Shown here piece after piece: positions 1 through 7,073 of a DNA stretch of 7,073 nt (positions are counted from its first letter, which is position 1; the number at the start of each line of letters is the position of its first letter). The position numbers and the translations under genes are program-made. Below the pieces are notes generated by a model. The model ran no database searches. It was given only the letters and a program-made list of their open reading frames with translations, and had not been told where the DNA came from. Source of the DNA: Hydrogenothermaceae bacterium. GTDB lineage: Bacteria > Aquificota > Aquificia > Aquificales > Hydrogenothermaceae. Location of the stretch: assembly GCA_026984355.1 (NCBI GenBank), contig JALSSG010000251.1, positions 1 to 7,073 of the forward strand. The letters are read 5' to 3'.

Positions 1-581
1 GAGAGATTGTTTTTATATCTGACCCTATGGATTACAGGAAAACTAAACATATAGCTGTAATTCCTGTTGTTGATGAGAAAGATAATATAATCTCAATTTT
101 AACTATAAATAATATGCCTTTTGTAAAATTTAACATGGATAATATTCTTACAATCTCTTTATTTTTGTCTTACTTCTTTCATGATATTAATATGAAAGAC
201 TATGTCCAAAAGTTTGAATCGGCTTTTTGTGATTTTGATTTCCATAAAGAGCTCTATAAACTTTCTCTACTAAGGAAAAAATATAAAAAAGAAAGCACTG
301 TTGTTGTTATAGATATTTTAAATCCAGATATAAAGGAACAGGTAAATGAGATTATAAATAGAATTTCAAGAAGTACAGATATTTACTGTATTGAAAAGTT
401 AGTTCTTGTAATATTACCACTTACTTCTGTATCTGGAGCAGAAAGTTATATAAATAGGGTAAAAACATATATAGCTAGTAGATATCCTTCAGAATATGTT
501 GAAAACATAAACTTTTCTGTTGTTCCTGTAAGGAATACATACGATGAAACAATAAAAGACTTACAGGAGTTTTTAAAGTGA
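1..581 (+). CDS. pelD: PelD, c-di-GMP receptor of the Pel synthase (5'-truncated, C-terminal part)
   Basis: Inner-membrane receptor that binds cyclic-di-GMP and activates Pel polymer synthesis through PelE and PelF. The frame is open to the left edge (eight codons precede the Met at 27), so that Met is internal; the full protein in Pseudomonas is about 455 residues with four N-terminal membrane helices, all missing here. Counting from the Met at 27, residues 1-55 look like the end of a GAF domain, with a beta strand ending in NNMPF as in other PelD proteins. Residues 65-184 form a GGDEF-like domain. At 115-118 it has RSTD, matching the RxxD inhibitory site that PelD uses to hold c-di-GMP. The residues that should follow as GGDEF read instead as KLVLVILP, so it cannot be a working diguanylate cyclase. 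Arg144 could be the further ligand-binding Arg of this domain. The stop overlaps the pelE start by four bases. The family call is strong; the role of Arg144 is a guess. Confidence 0.9.
   Translation, partial: EIVFISDPMDYRKTKHIAVIPVVDEKDNIISILTINNMPFVKFNMDNILTISLFLSYFFHDINMKDYVQKFESAFCDFDFHKELYKLSLLRKKYKKESTVVVIDILNPDIKEQVNEIINRISRSTDIYCIEKLVLVILPLTSVSGAESYINRVKTYIASRYPSEYVENINFSVVPVRNTYDETIKDLQEFLK
369..380 (+). other. RxxD (I-site) c-di-GMP binding motif codons in pelD
   Basis: The codons AGA AGT ACA GAT encode Arg-Ser-Thr-Asp. The motif lies five residues before the place where an active cyclase would have GGDEF, which is the standard spacing of the I-site in GGDEF domains. In P. aeruginosa PelD the matching Arg and Asp contact a c-di-GMP dimer and are needed for Pel production. 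Keeping this site while losing the cyclase signature suggests that Pel synthesis here is also under c-di-GMP control. Confidence 0.8.
565..569 (+). promoter_or_regulatory. Ribosome binding site for pelE
   Basis: AGGAG lies eight bases before the GTG at 578. It is a strong Shine-Dalgarno match and supports the non-ATG start of pelE, whose GTGA overlaps the pelD stop codon. Confidence 0.75.
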
Positions 582-1576
582 TTTTTATATTTGTGTTTTT
601 CTTTATGTTGTCTTTAATTTTAGAAGTTTTTTCTATTTATACTTTGTTTTATATAGATAATTTCTATACCGGTATGTTTGTGTTTTTTACCTCTTACTTT
701 TTTGCTGTTTTGTTTTTAAGTGTCAGTTTATATCCTTTGATAAAATCAAAAACTAAAGCTGTTTTTAAATCATTCTTTATGATTTTTTTACTGGCTTTTT
801 TAATTCCTATTTTTGGATATATATTTTCTTTAATATTTACAGCTATATATGTGTTTTTCATTAAAGAAAAACCTTTGATAAAAACGGAAAATGTACCAGC
901 TAATGAACTTTTATCAGAGGAAGTAAACCTAAAAAGAATATCTTATGGGGAAGCTTTTTTAAAAAAAGCTATAGAAAGTCAAGATAAAAATATTCCTATG
1001 AAAGAAGAAGCAATTTTTATACTTTCTTCGTTAAAAAGTCCATCTTCTATAAATTTGTTGAAAAGTGCTGTTTATTCTGACTTTGATGAAGTAAGACTTC
1101 TGGCTTTAAGCTTTATCACAGGTCTTGAAAAAGATTTAAATAAAAAAATTTCTTCTCTTTTAGACAAACTTGAAAAAACAAAAGATGCTGTTTTGTCAGG
1201 AAGAATTTTAAAAGAACTTGCTTTTTTGTACTGGGAATTTGTATATCTAAATCTTGTTGATAAAGAGTTTTATACCTTTTATCTTAATCAGTCTTTAAAG
1301 TATGCAAAAGAGGCTTTAGAAATATTAGGAGAAGATGATAAACTCTATTTTCTAATAGGGAGAATTTATTTAAAATTAGAAAATTTAGAAAAAGCTGAAG
1401 ATTTCTTAAAAAGAAGTGTCTTCTTAAATCCTATAAATAAAAATGTTTATCTTTATCTTGCTGAAGTAGAATTTAAAAAGAAAAATTTCTCAAAGGTTAA
1501 AGAGCTTTTAGAAAATATAAAAGATATAGAAAAAGATTATCTTAGTTACTGCATTGTTTCTGTATGGAGAAGATGA
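578..1576 (+). CDS. pelE: PelE, membrane-anchored TPR/HEAT-repeat protein of the Pel synthase
   Basis: PelE is an inner-membrane scaffold that links PelD to the glycosyltransferase PelF. The protein has 332 residues, close to the roughly 330 of the Pseudomonas protein. It starts at GTG in a GTGA overlap with pelD, with AGGAG upstream. The N-terminal third is strongly hydrophobic: segments at about 1-25, 32-55 and 64-95, the last long enough for two helices. A Lys-rich loop at 56-62 suggests a cytoplasmic turn. Residues 120-200 are helical with a HEAT-like unit (FDEVRLLAL at 169-177). Residues 232-313 hold two to three TPR-like units, the clearest at 254-286 and 288-313. The family is poorly conserved in sequence, so the name leans on architecture, size and its place between pelD and pelF; with those neighbours I am confident. 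A T6-A7 run at 955-967 lies between the membrane and repeat parts. Confidence 0.88.
   Translation: MIFIFVFFFMLSLILEVFSIYTLFYIDNFYTGMFVFFTSYFFAVLFLSVSLYPLIKSKTKAVFKSFFMIFLLAFLIPIFGYIFSLIFTAIYVFFIKEKPLIKTENVPANELLSEEVNLKRISYGEAFLKKAIESQDKNIPMKEEAIFILSSLKSPSSINLLKSAVYSDFDEVRLLALSFITGLEKDLNKKISSLLDKLEKTKDAVLSGRILKELAFLYWEFVYLNLVDKEFYTFYLNQSLKYAKEALEILGEDDKLYFLIGRIYLKLENLEKAEDFLKRSVFLNPINKNVYLYLAEVEFKKKNFSKVKELLENIKDIEKDYLSYCIVSVWRR
1566..1569 (+). promoter_or_regulatory. Ribosome binding site deciding the pelF start
   Basis: GGAG within GGAGAAGATGATG lies six bases before the ATG at 1576 and only three before the ATG at 1573. The in-frame ATG at 1564 lies upstream of it and has no such sequence of its own. 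This favours 1576 (TGATG with the pelE stop), with 1573 possible. Confidence 0.65.
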
Positions 1577-3084
1577 TGAATGTAGATATCCTTATGATAT
1601 GTGAAGGAACATATCCATATATAAGAGGTGGTGTGTCTGAATGGATACACACAATTATCTCAAACTTAAGAGATTTTAGGTTTGGGATTATATTTTTAGG
1701 CGGAAATAAACAGCAGTATAAAGAGTATGCATATGATATACCTGAAAATGTTGAAGTTGTTGAAGAGTTTTTTCTTTTTGAAAAATTACAAAAACCTAAT
1801 CCAGAAAAAGTAGATATATCTGAAAGGTCTTATAAAACGTTAGAAACATTACATAAATGGTTTAAAGAAAAAAAGGTTTTTCCATGGGAAGCAAAAAAAT
1901 TAGATTTTTATTTTGAATCTTTAACAGAAAAGCAGTTTTTATATTCTTATAAATCCTGGCAGTATATAGAAGAAAAATATCTTGAGAACTGTCCAGACCA
2001 TTCATTTACAGAATACTTCTGGAACGTTAGAAATATGCATGCTCCTATATGGACTGTAGCTAAAGCAGCAAAAACAAAAATAAAACCAAAAGTAATTCAT
2101 AGTCCATCTACAGGATATGCAGGGTTTTTAGGTGCTTTAATGAAGTATGATAGGGAATTACCATTTATAATTCATGAACATGGTATATATACGAAAGAAA
2201 GAAAAATAGATTTAATGAATGTTGAATGGCTAAAAGATAAAAGACCCTTTTTGCTTAAAGATATCGCTTATATAGATTACTTTAAACAGATGTGGATAAA
2301 CTTTTTTATTGCTTTAGGAAAATTTGAGTATGAAGCGGCAGATAAGATTTTTTCATTATTTGAAGATGCAAGAAATGCTCAAATTATGTACGGTGCAGAC
2401 CCTTCTAAAACTGATATAATTCCAAATGGTATAGAAATAAAAAAGTTCTTGCCAATTAGAAAAGAAAAACCACCTGAAAAAAATATTGTTGCTTTAATAG
2501 GTAGAGTTGTTCCTATAAAAGATATAAAAACATTTATAAAGGCTATAAAAATCGTTTCTTATTATATTCCAGATGTTGAAGGCTGGATTGTTGGGAATGA
2601 AGATGAAGACCCTGAGTATGCAAAAGAATGCAGAGAATTAGTTAGAGCTTTAGATGTTGAAGACAACATAAAGTTTTTAGGATACAAAAATGTAGAAGAT
2701 GTTCTACCAGATGTAAAGCTTACGACACTCACTTCAATAAGTGAAGGTATGCCTTTAGTAGTTCTTGAGTCTTTTGCAGCAGGTATACCAGTAGTTACAA
2801 CAGATGTAGGGGCATGCAGACAGCTTATTTATGGTGGTATAAACCAGGAAGATATAAACCTTGGTAAAGCTGGAGAAATAGCTCCAATAGGAAACCCAGA
2901 GGCTATTGCAAAACTTTATGTTTCTTTTTTAACAGATGAAAATTTATGGAAAAAATCTAGTGAAGTTGCAACTTTAAGAGTGGAAAGGTTTTATACATTA
3001 GAAAAGTTGATAAATAAATATAAACAGATATTTCAAGGGTATATAGATGGCAGGGATAGGGTTAGAGCTAAAAAAGATTCTTAA
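1576..3084 (+). CDS. pelF: PelF, GT4-family glycosyltransferase that polymerises Pel
   Basis: Cytoplasmic retaining glycosyltransferase that builds the Pel chain (alpha-1,4-linked, GalNAc-rich) from a UDP-sugar; early work reported UDP-glucose binding, but UDP-GalNAc fits the known polymer. From the Met at 1576 it has 502 residues, against about 507 in Pseudomonas. The N-terminal Rossmann half starts with the family signature EGTYPYIRGGVSEW (residues 10-23) and includes HEHGIYT (200-206), which should lie near the donor site. The C-terminal half starts near IIPNGI (281-286), followed by IGRVVPIKD (308-316). The GT4 E-x7-E motif is intact as Glu390 and Glu398 in SEGMPLVVLE. There is no signal peptide or membrane helix, so it should be held at the membrane by PelE and PelG. 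A start at 1564 would add four residues; I prefer 1576 because GGAG is correctly spaced for it. The 3' end overlaps pelG by 38 bases. The identification is very secure. Confidence 0.96.
   Translation: MNVDILMICEGTYPYIRGGVSEWIHTIISNLRDFRFGIIFLGGNKQQYKEYAYDIPENVEVVEEFFLFEKLQKPNPEKVDISERSYKTLETLHKWFKEKKVFPWEAKKLDFYFESLTEKQFLYSYKSWQYIEEKYLENCPDHSFTEYFWNVRNMHAPIWTVAKAAKTKIKPKVIHSPSTGYAGFLGALMKYDRELPFIIHEHGIYTKERKIDLMNVEWLKDKRPFLLKDIAYIDYFKQMWINFFIALGKFEYEAADKIFSLFEDARNAQIMYGADPSKTDIIPNGIEIKKFLPIRKEKPPEKNIVALIGRVVPIKDIKTFIKAIKIVSYYIPDVEGWIVGNEDEDPEYAKECRELVRALDVEDNIKFLGYKNVEDVLPDVKLTTLTSISEGMPLVVLESFAAGIPVVTTDVGACRQLIYGGINQEDINLGKAGEIAPIGNPEAIAKLYVSFLTDENLWKKSSEVATLRVERFYTLEKLINKYKQIFQGYIDGRDRVRAKKDS
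3035..3039 (+). promoter_or_regulatory. Ribosome binding site for pelG inside pelF
   Basis: AAGGG lies seven bases before the ATG at 3047, within the last codons of pelF. It supports this start and the unusually long 38-base overlap, and fits translational coupling of pelF and pelG. Confidence 0.6.
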
Positions 3085-4420
3085 AAAAGAAACAGTATCA
3101 TCAACATTAAGAGCATATAGTTATGCAGCTATTATTACTTCTGGACCATATGTTATTTCTATAATTACCATACTTCTTATTGGTTATGTTCTGTCAGAGT
3201 TATTTATACCGCAAAAAACAAAGGCTTTTCAGATAATAGTAACATATCTCATAGCATTCTCTTTAATAATTACTTCTCCATTTCAATTGACTTTTACAAG
3301 GTATATAGCTGATAGATTATTTGAAAAAGAAAACTTTAGAGTTTTACCTACATTAAATCTTGTTCTTATCCTGTCTTTATTGTTAAGTCTCATTTTTTCC
3401 TTAGTTTTATCTTTTTTCTTTCTTAAAGATGTAGGACTTTTATTTAGTTTACTTTTTTGTTCAAACCTTGCTGTATTTTCTGGAATATGGATTGTAAATA
3501 TCCTTTTGACGAGTTTAAAAAATTACAAGTTTATAGTTTTTTCATTTTTCTTTGGATTTGTAATTACATTTTTCCTTGCTATGACGTTTGTAGGTTATTT
3601 AGGTCTTGAGGGGTTAATGTTAGCTCTTTTAATTGGTATGTTTGTTTTGTTTATTTTGCTTTATTTTTATGTGCTAAAAACATATCCATCAAATGTTGTC
3701 TTAGATTTTGATTTTTTAAACAAAAATAAAATATATATATCTTTAATCTTTACAGGTTTGTTTTACAATAGTGCAATATGGATTGATAAATTCATCTTCT
3801 GGTATCACCCTGATACAGGTGAAAAGGTATTATCTATTTTTAGAACCTCTATATTGTATGATATACCTATATTCTTTGCTTATCTTGCTATAATACCTGG
3901 TCTTGCTGTATTCTTACTTAGAATAGAAACAGACTATATGAGGTATTACGAAAATTACTATAGAGCAGTTATAAAAGGTGAACCTTTAAAAAGAATCTTT
4001 TATTATGGTGAAGAACTGGGAATTCAGGCAAGAAATACAATTACAGATGTGCTTGTTATACAGCTAATTGCTGACATAATCATAATCCTTTTCATAAAAC
4101 CAATACTTGAAGTCTTTGGTATATCTGAAAAATACATATATCTGTTTTATGTAGATATGATAGGGACTACACTTCAGCTTTTCGTTATAACTATACTAGC
4201 CTTCCTATATTATTTTGATAGGAGAAGAGAGGCACTGATTGTTTCTATATCATTTTTTGTATTTAATGGAATTTTTTCTTTAATTTCTGTTTATTTAGGT
4301 CCTTTATTCTATGGATACGGATTTACTTTATCTTTGCTTGTTGCTTCTTTAGTAGGACTAATTCTTATGAGAAATTTTCTCAGAGGTTTACATTATGAGA
4401 CTTATATGCTCCGTAGTTAG
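3047..4420 (+). CDS. pelG: PelG, polytopic inner-membrane protein for Pel transport
   Basis: Integral membrane member of the Pel synthase, distantly related to MOP-superfamily polysaccharide flippases and thought to move the growing chain across the inner membrane. The 457 residues match the roughly 456 of the Pseudomonas protein. The start MAGIGLELKK is the family's typical N-terminus, which fixes the start despite the 38-base overlap with pelF. I count about 12 hydrophobic helices: near 28-50, 62-80, 102-126, 131-155, 163-182, 186-209, 229-247, 270-290, 332-350, 363-388, 396-417 and 421-441. The helix at 229-247 runs into IWIDKFIFWY (244-253), a conserved PelG motif, before a polar loop. 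The largest hydrophilic loop is 291-331, rich in Tyr, Arg and Glu, and is a possible cytoplasmic contact with PelF. The end overlaps pelA by 26 bases. The role as the channel is inferred from the family; the identity is secure. Confidence 0.95.
   Translation: MAGIGLELKKILKKETVSSTLRAYSYAAIITSGPYVISIITILLIGYVLSELFIPQKTKAFQIIVTYLIAFSLIITSPFQLTFTRYIADRLFEKENFRVLPTLNLVLILSLLLSLIFSLVLSFFFLKDVGLLFSLLFCSNLAVFSGIWIVNILLTSLKNYKFIVFSFFFGFVITFFLAMTFVGYLGLEGLMLALLIGMFVLFILLYFYVLKTYPSNVVLDFDFLNKNKIYISLIFTGLFYNSAIWIDKFIFWYHPDTGEKVLSIFRTSILYDIPIFFAYLAIIPGLAVFLLRIETDYMRYYENYYRAVIKGEPLKRIFYYGEELGIQARNTITDVLVIQLIADIIIILFIKPILEVFGISEKYIYLFYVDMIGTTLQLFVITILAFLYYFDRRREALIVSISFFVFNGIFSLISVYLGPLFYGYGFTLSLLVASLVGLILMRNFLRGLHYETYMLRS
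4383..4386 (+). promoter_or_regulatory. Ribosome binding site for pelA inside pelG
   Basis: GAGG lies eight bases before the ATG at 4395, inside the end of pelG. It supports that ATG, which is followed directly by a signal-peptide sequence, as the pelA start. Confidence 0.65.
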
Positions 4421-7073
4421 TTTTCTTATTATATTTTTGATTAAGTTTTCATATGGTAAATGTGTAGCATTTTACTACTGGCATAATCCACCTGTTGAGC
4501 TTCTGTATTCTTTTGATGTTGTTGTAGTAGACCCAGACAACGTGGATAAAAATTTTTATATAAATGGTATACAGACATACAATAAAAAGGCAAAGATTTT
4601 AGCTTATGTTTCTGTTGGTGAAATAGAAAAATATAGAAAAGATTTTAATAAGGTAAAAGAAGAATGGCTGTTAGGAAAAAACAGAGTATGGGAATCTTTA
4701 GTAGCTGATATTAGAAATAAGGATTATCAAGATTTTTTATTAAACAGAATAAAAAACATATATAAAGCTGGATTTGACGGAATATTTTTAGATACACTGG
4801 ATTCATATCAAATAATACTTGAAAATCAAAAAAGGAAAAAAGAGTATGAAAAAGCTCTTGTGTCTTTTATAAAAAATGTAAAACAGACATTCCCTGATAA
4901 AATAATTGCACTAAATAGAGGTTTTGAGATTTACGATGAGATAAAAAACTACTTTGACATGTTTGTAGTTGAAGATGTGTTTAGCAGACTTTCTGAAGAT
5001 AAAGAAAGACAAAAACTATTAGAAAAGTTAAAGAATATTGCTAAGGAAAAGGATGTAGTTGTTATAGAATATGTTAAACCTGGAGAAAAACAGAAGGCAG
5101 AAAAGTTTATAAAACAGATAAAATCTTATGGTTTTATTCCATACATTTCTAATCTTTCCTTAAACATAATCGGTTATAGTGAGTGTACACCAGAACCAAG
5201 GAGAGCTTTACTTCTTTATAATTCAGACATACAGCTTTCTGGGAAAAAAGACCCATCTTTTTCTAATGTTCATAGATTAGCACAAACATTTTTAGAGTAT
5301 TATGGTTATGTGCCAGATGTTTTTGATATAAACAAAGGTATTCCAGAAGGTTATTTGGCAGACAGATATAAACTCATAGTTGTATGGATAGATGAAGCTC
5401 CAGACCCAGATAAATTCTTTCAGTGGATAAAAGAAAAAATAAACTCTGGAATAAAGGTCATTTTTATAGATTCATTTGGATTTCCTTTAACCAAAAACTT
5501 TTTATCTGACCTTGGAATTGTGTATGGAAAAGCAGAAAGTACAGACTGGAAGCTTGATAATCAAAATAGTATAAAATGGAAAGAGATAGCTCCACCTACT
5601 TATAAAAGAGATTATTATATCTACCCTAAAAATGGTATTCCTTTATTTGTTTTAAGAAACAGCTCTGGTCAAGTTCATGTTCCAGCAGCTATAACAAAAT
5701 GGGGAGGGTATGCTGTTGAAGGTTTCTTTGTAAGGGCTATTATTGAGGATTTTTTTGTAATAGACCCATTTTTCTTCTTTGAAAAAACTGCTAATGTTCC
5801 TATTACTTTAATACCTGACACAACAACAGAAAGTGGAAGAAGGCTTTTATTTGTACATATAGACGGTGATGGTTTTAATCAAAAGACAAGTATAAACCCA
5901 GATAAATATGAGTACGCAAGTGAAGTTATAAAAGAGGAAATTATAAAAAAATTTTCAATTCCTCATTCTGTATCAATTATTGAAGGAGAGATAGCACCTT
6001 GGGGAGCTTATCCTGAAGATAATCATCAGAAGTTAGAAAGTATAGCAAAAGATATATTTTCTATGCCTAATGTAGAACCGGCATCTCATTCTTTTTCTCA
6101 TCCATTTGATTGGTATCAGATTTATTACAAAGAACCATTTGAAAATGGTATATATAACTTAAATATAAAAAACTATAGGTTTAACCTAAAAAGAGAGATA
6201 GAAGGCTCTATAAAGTATATAGAAAGCAGATTGTTAAACAATAAAAAGAAAGTAAAAATATTTTTCTGGACAGGAGACTGTATGCCTCCAGTTGAAGCTT
6301 TAAAATTAACTTACGATTTACATGTATACAATTTAAATGGAGGAGATACATATATAACAAAGGAAAAACCATTACTTTCTCTAATATCACCTCTTGGTAT
6401 AAATAAAGGCAAGTATTTCCAGGTTTACGCTCAGGTACAAAATGATAATGTCTTCACAGAAGGATTTTCTTATCCATATGGGTATATAAAAGCAATACAG
6501 ACTTTTGAACTTACAGATAAAGAAAGAAGATTAAAGCCAATAGATATATATTATCATTTCTTCTCTGGCAGCAAACCAGCTTCATTAAAAGCTTTAAAGG
6601 AAGTTTATAACTGGGCAGTTAAACAGGAAATAATTCCTATATATGCTACAGATTTTACAAAAATAGCCCTTGATTCAAGGAATACTACTATCAAAAAACT
6701 AGAAGATAATATTTTTGTTGTAAATAATAATGGAGATTTAAGAACCCTTAGAGTAGAAAGAAAAGTCTATGTAGACCTTGTAAAAAGTAAAGGAGTAGCA
6801 GGATACAGATACATAAAAGGAAAGACATATATAGCATTAGACGGTACAGGAGAGTATAAAGTGGTACTTTCAAAAAACAAAGTATATTCTCCATTTAACC
6901 TTATAAGCTCAAATGCAAGAGTAAGTAAGGTAGATATAGTTAATAATAGTTTTGGTATAGAATTGTTAGGCTATCAACCTGTAGAATTAATAGCACAGAT
7001 TAGACCTGATTGTAAATTAACTTTTAGTCCAAAAAATGTTCAAATTTTACAAAAAAATGGTATTACAACAATA
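4395..7073 (+). CDS. pelA: PelA, periplasmic Pel deacetylase/hydrolase (3'-truncated)
   Basis: Exported enzyme that removes acetyl groups from the Pel polymer and can also cleave it. The frame stays open for 893 codons to the right edge; Pseudomonas PelA has about 948, so probably only a short tail is missing. Residues 1-21 form a signal peptide with likely cleavage after SYG. Residues 25-255 are a GH166-like TIM barrel: SVGEIE (73-78), FLDTLDSY (131-138), LNRGF (173-177) and VVEDVF (191-196). Glu193 and Asp133 are the likely counterparts of the catalytic Glu218 and Asp160 of Pseudomonas. Residues 267-375 look like a Rossmann-type domain opening with EPRRALLLYN. Residues 480-735 are a CE4-like deacetylase: HIDGDG with Asp490 and Asp492, metal ligands His565 and His569 in SHSFSHPF, FFWTGD (623-628) and IYYHF (718-722). 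From about 760 on, a beta-rich domain is cut by the edge. Both active sites look intact. The gene follows pelG here, whereas the Pseudomonas operon starts with pelA. Confidence 0.95.
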   Translation, partial: MRLICSVVSFLIIFLIKFSYGKCVAFYYWHNPPVELLYSFDVVVVDPDNVDKNFYINGIQTYNKKAKILAYVSVGEIEKYRKDFNKVKEEWLLGKNRVWESLVADIRNKDYQDFLLNRIKNIYKAGFDGIFLDTLDSYQIILENQKRKKEYEKALVSFIKNVKQTFPDKIIALNRGFEIYDEIKNYFDMFVVEDVFSRLSEDKERQKLLEKLKNIAKEKDVVVIEYVKPGEKQKAEKFIKQIKSYGFIPYISNLSLNIIGYSECTPEPRRALLLYNSDIQLSGKKDPSFSNVHRLAQTFLEYYGYVPDVFDINKGIPEGYLADRYKLIVVWIDEAPDPDKFFQWIKEKINSGIKVIFIDSFGFPLTKNFLSDLGIVYGKAESTDWKLDNQNSIKWKEIAPPTYKRDYYIYPKNGIPLFVLRNSSGQVHVPAAITKWGGYAVEGFFVRAIIEDFFVIDPFFFFEKTANVPITLIPDTTTESGRRLLFVHIDGDGFNQKTSINPDKYEYASEVIKEEIIKKFSIPHSVSIIEGEIAPWGAYPEDNHQKLESIAKDIFSMPNVEPASHSFSHPFDWYQIYYKEPFENGIYNLNIKNYRFNLKREIEGSIKYIESRLLNNKKKVKIFFWTGDCMPPVEALKLTYDLHVYNLNGGDTYITKEKPLLSLISPLGINKGKYFQVYAQVQNDNVFTEGFSYPYGYIKAIQTFELTDKERRLKPIDIYYHFFSGSKPASLKALKEVYNWAVKQEIIPIYATDFTKIALDSRNTTIKKLEDNIFVVNNNGDLRTLRVERKVYVDLVKSKGVAGYRYIKGKTYIALDGTGEYKVVLSKNKVYSPFNLISSNARVSKVDIVNNSFGIELLGYQPVELIAQIRPDCKLTFSPKNVQILQKNGITTI

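Noticed and set aside
27..29. ATG at 27 as a true gene start
   Set aside because: The frame is open to the left edge and the encoded sequence starts in the middle of a GAF domain, so this is an internal Met of a truncated pelD.
952..970. Near-perfect AGCTTTTTT/AAAAAAAGCT inverted repeat as a terminator or operator
   Set aside because: It has no loop, has only a GC pair at each end, lies mid-gene in pelE and encodes ordinary residues (EAFLKKA). It does not look like an intrinsic terminator.
1564..1575. ATG at 1564 as the pelF start
   Set aside because: The GGAG site lies downstream of it and is correctly spaced for the ATG at 1576; the family signature follows closely from there. Only four residues are at stake.
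4458..4463. PelA Lys22-Cys23 as a lipoprotein cleavage site
   Set aside because: The residue before Cys23 is Lys and the sequence SYGKC does not fit a lipobox; ordinary signal peptidase cleavage after SYG fits better.
6208..6390. A 60-codon open frame on the - strand
   Set aside because: It lies wholly inside pelA, has no family resemblance and is explained as antisense of a well-supported coding frame in AT-rich DNA.

Overview
The window is a single, gap-free piece of a pel exopolysaccharide biosynthesis operon. All genes are on the + strand, in the order pelD (3' part) - pelE - pelF - pelG - pelA (5' part). Recognition rests on reading the proteins. PelD shows the end of a GAF domain followed by a degenerate GGDEF domain that keeps an RxxD c-di-GMP site. 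PelE has N-terminal membrane helices followed by HEAT/TPR-like repeats. PelF is a GT4-type glycosyltransferase of about 500 residues. PelG is a 12-helix membrane protein starting MAGIGLELKK. PelA is exported and joins a GH166-like hydrolase to a CE4-like deacetylase.

Layout: positions 1-581 hold the C-terminal part of PelD, whose reading frame runs in from the left edge. Then come pelE (578-1576), pelF (about 1576-3084), pelG (3047-4420) and pelA (4395 to the right edge, 893 codons with no stop). Every junction overlaps (4, 1, 38 and 26 bases), and each downstream start has a Shine-Dalgarno-like sequence inside the gene before it. There is no intergenic space and I see no internal promoter or terminator, so the genes are probably co-transcribed and translationally coupled. 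No stretch above 300 bases lacks a gene.

How the parts work together, from knowledge of the Pel system in Pseudomonas aeruginosa: PelD, PelE, PelF and PelG form the inner-membrane synthase. Cyclic-di-GMP binding to PelD switches it on, PelF polymerises a GalNAc-rich chain from a UDP-sugar, and PelG is thought to carry the chain across the membrane. In the periplasm PelA partly deacetylates the polymer and can also hydrolyse it. The outer-membrane export parts PelB and PelC are not in this window.

Organism: the DNA is very AT-rich, Arg is mostly AGA, Ile is often ATA, and the proteins are rich in Lys, Glu and Ile. This fits a low-GC, possibly thermophilic bacterium, for example a member of the Aquificota such as Hydrogenothermaceae; a low-GC Campylobacterota-like host is an alternative. 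This assignment is inference. The system itself is known. The notable points are the gene order (pelA after pelG rather than before pelB), the conserved c-di-GMP site, the overlapping gene starts, and the apparently richer membrane/HEAT architecture of PelE. I did not find an undescribed system.
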